Below, one piece after another: positions 59,688 to 64,000 of a stretch of DNA of 64,000 bases. The stretch spans positions 78,695,501 to 78,759,500 of the forward strand of contig NC_088916.1 in NCBI RefSeq assembly GCF_963576675.1, in the 5' to 3' direction. Made by a program: the position numbers and the translations under genes. Each line of letters starts with the position of its first letter. Position 1 is the first letter of the stretch. The notes under the pieces are model-generated. The model was not told the origin of the DNA, did not search any database, and saw only the letters and a program-made list of their open reading frames with translations. This stretch comes from Euphorbia lathyris. Taxonomy: Eukaryota > Streptophyta > Magnoliopsida > Malpighiales > Euphorbiaceae.

Positions 59688-59773
59688 AGTATGGAATAAA
59701 TAGGAAAAAGGGCTTAATACATATGTTGACCCCTTTTACTTAATTCAAAATTTCAATTGCTTTTTTGTCCAAT

Positions 59774-60614
59774 TATATTAAAGGGTAATTAATTTATTAG
59801 TCACTATATTTTGGCAAAACACACTGTTTAGTACCTGTATTTTTAAAAACACACGTAAGGTCCCTAACCTTTTTCTCGGTGAACTGTTTAGTCCTTCCGT
59901 CTGTTTGTTAGATTTTTTACCGTTTATGAATTCAGAAATGACTAAATTACCCTTTACTATTTATCAGTCAAAAGCAATTCACACCTCTATGTCTTTCTCT
60001 CACAACTCGCGCTCACAAAAAAAAATGGAGAAAGGATTCAATCCCTAACCCATAATCGAATCACTCATGCTCACTCTTCATGTTTGAATTGAAGGTAGAA
60101 ATCGACTCAAATCTCTCTCGCTTACTCTTCCTGTTCGAATTGAATGTGGAAATCCTCTTTCTCTCAATGGTGAGTTTAATTTCCTCTGTATTCTCAACTC
60201 ACTCATGCTCACTCTTCATGTTCGAATTGAAGGTGGAAATCAAGAAGAACAACACTCAAAGTTGATTTCAGATGCAGTAGAGTCTAAAGGAAAAGAAAAT
60301 AAATGAAAAGAAGAACGCAGAGATGAGAAACAATGAAGATAATGGTCCTATATATTTGATTTTGTGGTAAAGGGTAGTTAAGACATTATATTTTTATTTT
60401 AAATAGATTTTGACTCAAATCCAAATTGACTAACAGAATCTTCACGAGATTCTAACGACAGAGATTAAACAGTTCACCGAGAAAAACGTTAGGGACTAAA
60501 CAGTTCATCGAGAAAAATGTTAGAAACTTTATCGTGAGTTTTTTAAAATACAAGGATCAAATAATGCGTTTTGTCAAAATATAGGGACTAATAAATTAAT
60601 TGCCGTATGTTAAA
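59774..60614. mobile_element. Long-TIR DNA element (MULE-like)
   Basis: The element is about 59783-60605. Inverted arms of about 140 bp share AATTAATTTATTAGTC, ACTGTTTAGT and TTTTCTCGGTGAACTGTTTA and complements. Flanks TATATTAAA (59774-59782) and TATGTTAAA (60606-60614) form a 9-bp duplication with one mismatch. The centre holds three copies of a segment with CTCTTC(A/C)TGTT(C/T)GAATTGAA (about 60070, 60122 and 60210), perhaps a captured fragment. No intact ORF. Confidence 0.75.
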
Positions 60615-61654
60615 TGGAATGCATTACTTTTTAAAAGTTTGAGAAGGATAATTAGAATTTTGGGCAAATACAGCTGACAGGACCTACTAAGCATAGGAAA
60701 AGTACTTCCTTACTACGTAACCCTACATAATTGCTTTTGAAATGTGAATAAAAAGCTATTTGCTGAATATTCATATGTACAATGTATAATTGCTTTGAAA
60801 TATCATTGTTAATAAAAATAAACTTTTATTGTTAAAAAAAATAAAAATAAACTTTATATTTTTTTAGATAAAGTGTAAAAATAACAATAACTTGGAAATC
60901 AATAGTGATTTTAAAATGGTGTAATTTTAGCTCTAATGTTGATAATCATAATCAATTTAACTTAAATTAGTGAATTTCAGACATCATTAAAAAATACGGA
61001 TATTTTTCGCGTATTCTACATCAATTACATGTTAATTGGTTCTATTTATTTATATATTTTTGTAATTTCATAATATAATTCGAAATTAATATTTTTAAAT
61101 TCGATAAAATATTTGCTTTTTTTTTGTCCAATTCTTATAGAATATAATATAATTTAATAAAAAATTCATACATATGTTTGTGACGTGTTACTAATTAGTG
61201 ATAAAATGAAGTATGCATGTAATGGGGATAAAAAAAAACCACGACTAAGAATACACAGTATTGATCCAACTTGTCATTGTTGGAGGTAAAATTATTATTG
61301 GTTATTAATATTAAGAGTAACATTGTATAAATTTATACGTTAAAGATAAAATTGCTCTTGACTGTAATATTAGAATTATTTTTGTATTTTATTCTACTTT
61401 TTTTATGCATGTGCTTTTTTCGGAATGTGTTATAAATGGATATATTTAGAAAAATAAATCAAATGGTTGTTTATATATATGAATATGCAATGGTAAGAAT
61501 ATTAGGAGTTGTTTGGGTTTTTTTATTTTTTTATTAATTACTCGGTTTGATGGACATTTTTTAGATTTTTTTCTAATTAAAGTTTTTTTTATGTACGAAT
61601 TAATACTTGAACTTGAGATTTTTAGTTTATGTGATTTGAAAATTTTAACCATCC
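60615..61654. other. AT-rich intergenic DNA
   Basis: No gene or clear repeat is seen. 60880-61330 contains GTGTAATTTTAGC and GTAAAATTATTA-like words reminiscent of a decayed copy of the TIR element at 17534, but too eroded to call. Confidence 0.4.
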
Positions 61655-62365
61655 AAATTAATCTTAATTGTTTTTTTTTTTAAATGAATCTTTCATTAAC
61701 TAGCGCATGAAGTTACATCATTAATAGCAATAAGCTGGACAAAATGAAGAGAATGGGTATCGGGGCTAGAAGAATGTGACAGAAAGTACTAAGCAAGGCA
61801 GAATCTGCAAAAAAATCTCACTGACACAGACTAAAACACATAAAAGAACTCTTAGCTAAAGAATCAGTGACACTATTAGTCGTACGCTTGATACGAGTTA
61901 AATGAAAGTCCAAATAAGACTTGGTTAACTTACGACAATCAGCAAACATTTCTCCTCACAAACCCATCAGCCTCTTTACCAACAAAAGTCATATATCATG
62001 CACTTGACGTCCATTTCCAGTTTGACATTACTCATTCCTCGATTATGTACCTACTGAAAGTTTCTTTAAGTCTAAAAACTTGAGCAGCCAGAGGCAAACA
62101 AACAAAGTTCGAACGACATGTCAAGACTCGACCTAACGAATCACGTCAGACAGCACACATACCCACTCTAACATTTAATGACGTCAATAACGACAGTAAT
62201 ATTTACTTTCACAAAACCTAGCCCTGGAAGAACCTAAGAGGAAATAAAACTAACTCTTGGAATTGTAGCACAAGACTATCGTCCATCTTTGGACCTTTGG
62301 AAATTCTACAGAAAAATGACAACAGCAGGTATGGCGGCATGAAGAGAAATTAATTTTCAATTAGA
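61655..62365 (-). mobile_element. Decayed LINE 3' fragment
   Basis: A poly(T) run at 61671-61680 marks the 3' end on the minus strand. A short minus-strand frame near 61840-61950 (FHLTRIKRTTNSVTDSLAKSS) resembles the closing part of a LINE RNase H. AAATTAATCTTAATTG (61655-61670) and AAATTAATTTTCAATTAG (62348-62365) may be an imperfect target duplication. Many stops. Confidence 0.5.
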
Positions 62366-62388
62366 TAATATATTATTTCTTTGCCATA

Positions 62389-64000
62389 TTTTTTTTGAAT
62401 AAAGGTTGGGAAGCGAAGGCAGACCGGACATCCCAACTAGGTTGGCACCCCCGGCACAGCCAACAACCCGAATCTTATTAAAAAAGGAAAAAAGAATACA
62501 GAGGGAGAGTCAAAAAAGAAAAAAAAACAGAAAAGAGTAAAACAAACCAAATTACAGAAATCGAACGTGAGCCACATTGTTCACATCGTCGGACACAAAC
62601 TTCTGACAAGAGTCCGGAACCATCGGCCACCAGAGCAGAGATTGAGCAGATTGCCCAAGCTCAGCAAGGCGGTCAGCCGCTTGGTTGCCTTCCCTATAGA
62701 TGTGCGTTACCTTCCAATTCATTTCAGAGAGCCTGAGAAGACATTTGCACCAGTCCCTCCTGATTCTCCATGGAACCTCCTTTGAGGAGGTGCTAAGGAG
62801 CTTGACAGCATAGGAGGAGTCAGATTCAATCGAAAGGTTGTTCCAGTTCCTCTCCCAGGCAGCATTAACCGCTAAAATGATTGCATGCAGTTCAGCTAAC
62901 TGTGCATTAGAATTCGACAGCGGGGACGCAAAACATCGAGTCACAAAACCCCGGTAATTCCGAAATAATCCTCCAACCCCAGCTCTTCCGTCTGAGCTAT
63001 AGGCTCCATCTGTATTGACTTTCCACCAATTAGGAGGCGGGGGTATCCATCTTACGATAATTTAGTTCGGCTCAGGCGGTGGGCGCAGGCGAGCAGCCAC
63101 ATTCAACGCCCCTTCTCTGATTAGGAGCAGAAGACAGTAGCATAAACTTTGGATTGAAGGGAGATCTTGATCAAAAATGGCTCGGTTGCGTATATACCAG
63201 ATGTACCATATACAAGTTAAAGCCGAGAAAATCCAACGTTTTTTCCTTGTTGGACTGAGCTGAACCTCTCTGAACTGATTGTAGAAGTTATTGATAGAAA
63301 ATCCCTGGAACCTTACAAGGTGCTCACTGCAGACCATCCTCCAAAGCCTCTCCGCCGTGCGACATTGAAAGAACAGATGTTCTAAATTTTCGCCAGCTTC
63401 CTTGCATAGTTCGCACCTCTGAGCTAGGGCGAAGCCACGACGTTGCAGGAGTTCCTGAACCGCAAGCTTACCGTGAATGATCATCCAAAAGGTAAGAGCA
63501 CGCCTGGGAGGAATAAAAGAGTTCCATAAGAGTTTGCTCCAGCTAACAGATTCGCCTTGCTTCAGATTAGCATAAACCTCTTTTACCGATAAAGTTCCTG
63601 ATTCCGCAGGAAGCCAAATACAGCAGTCCTCATCAACAAAACTATCAATATGCCTAATATTATTCTGAACCAGAGTCGGTAGAAGATGCAAATTAACCCA
63701 ATCGCCCTGATTCCTGAACTCATGTAAGGGCCTGTAGAGCTTAGCTTGAGATTTCCTAGGGATGTCCAATTGCTCCGGAATAGTGGGAGATATCCATCTA
63801 GTCGTCCAAAAATTGAGCCTGGAGCCCTCGCCAAACCACCAGATGGCGTCATTTTTGATTATGCCAAACATAAATCTTAAGGAACTCCAGATGGAGGAGT
63901 TGGAGATGGTCCGTTTTTCAAGCCCAGAAATGTCCAAAAACCGAGATCTTAACAGAGATATAAAAAATCCCTGACCCTGCAGCAGGTCCCAATAGAGTTT
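62389..64000 (-). mobile_element. LINE 3' part, running off the window end
   Basis: Poly(T) at 62389-62396 is the poly(A) tail on the minus strand. The UTR (GGTGCCAACCTAGTTGGGAT on the coding strand) matches the split LINE at 59383. Coding sequence extends to at least 63937, and the RT should lie beyond 64000. Confidence 0.85.
62552..63937 (-). pseudogene. LINE zf-RVT and RNase H region, one internal stop
   Basis: The minus-strand frame from 63937 covers the zinc-binding zf-RVT region (FIPPRRALTFWMIIHGKL, CELCKEAGENLEHLFFQC, ending near RLRPPPEPN) to a TAA at 63062. The same frame continues with WWKVNTDGA (first RNase H Asp), AELHAI, IESDSS and THIYREGNQAADRLAE to a stop at 62552. All four acidic RNase H positions are present. 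A single in-frame TAA lies between the domains, so this is a near-intact, recently silenced LINE ORF2 end. Confidence 0.88.

Larger units (their letters stand above)
32901..59703 (+). mobile_element. 5'-truncated LINE split by a copia insertion
   Basis: AGTATGGAATAAATAG occurs at 32901-32916 and again after the poly(A) tail at 59688-59703, a 16-bp duplication. The LINE body is 32917-33206 plus 59383-59687, about 595 bp. It is truncated almost exactly at the start of the RNase H domain and ends in a 3' UTR and a run of 12 A. The 26-kb copia/Athila nest lies inside. Confidence 0.9.

Overview
This is about 64 kb of AT-rich, repeat-dense nuclear DNA from a flowering plant, probably a eudicot. The plant assignment rests on two intron-containing plant genes (a STICHEL-like AAA-ATPase and a PXN-type peroxisomal NAD carrier), Tekay, Athila and SIRE-type LTR retrotransposons, plant LINEs with zf-RVT and RNase H domains, and plastid-derived filler DNA. 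I cannot name the species.

Layout. 1-2322: AT-rich DNA with a PPR-like relic. 2323-14759: a three-level nest. A long-TIR DNA element holds a gutted SIRE-like copia element, which holds a nearly intact Tekay gypsy element in its LTR. 14760-19300: debris of Helitron-like ends, long-TIR elements, an LTR-like pair, a 5'-truncated LINE and a small MITE. 19451-22874: STICHEL-like gene, + strand, six exons. 24079-28848: PXN-like gene, - strand, eleven exons, with a hAT-like MITE in one intron. 29405-32865: two more long-TIR elements, low-complexity DNA and an 81-bp tandem duplication. 32901-59703: a second nest. A 5'-truncated LINE is split by a SIRE-like copia element (33207-59377), whose downstream env-like ORF is split by an Athila element on the opposite strand (40941-54872). 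59783-64000: another long-TIR element and two LINE remnants.

The two host genes look functional and share no pathway that I can see. Target-site duplications and LTR similarity counted by eye give a relative history. Tekay (about 0.6% LTR divergence) is youngest, Athila is next (about 1%), and the SIRE copy hosting Athila is older (about 3%). The three LTR coding regions are nearly complete but carry nonsense codons, mostly explicable as C-to-T or G-to-A changes, a frameshift and altered protease motifs. They are probably non-autonomous now.

Most notable observations: a chimeric plastid ndhD plus antisense 23S rRNA filler inside the copia pol; two divergent tandem env-like ORFs in the Athila element; a very long env-like ORF in the SIRE element; strong GCTGAC/GCTGAG word enrichment across the SIRE element; and at least six unrelated long-TIR, MULE-like elements in one window.
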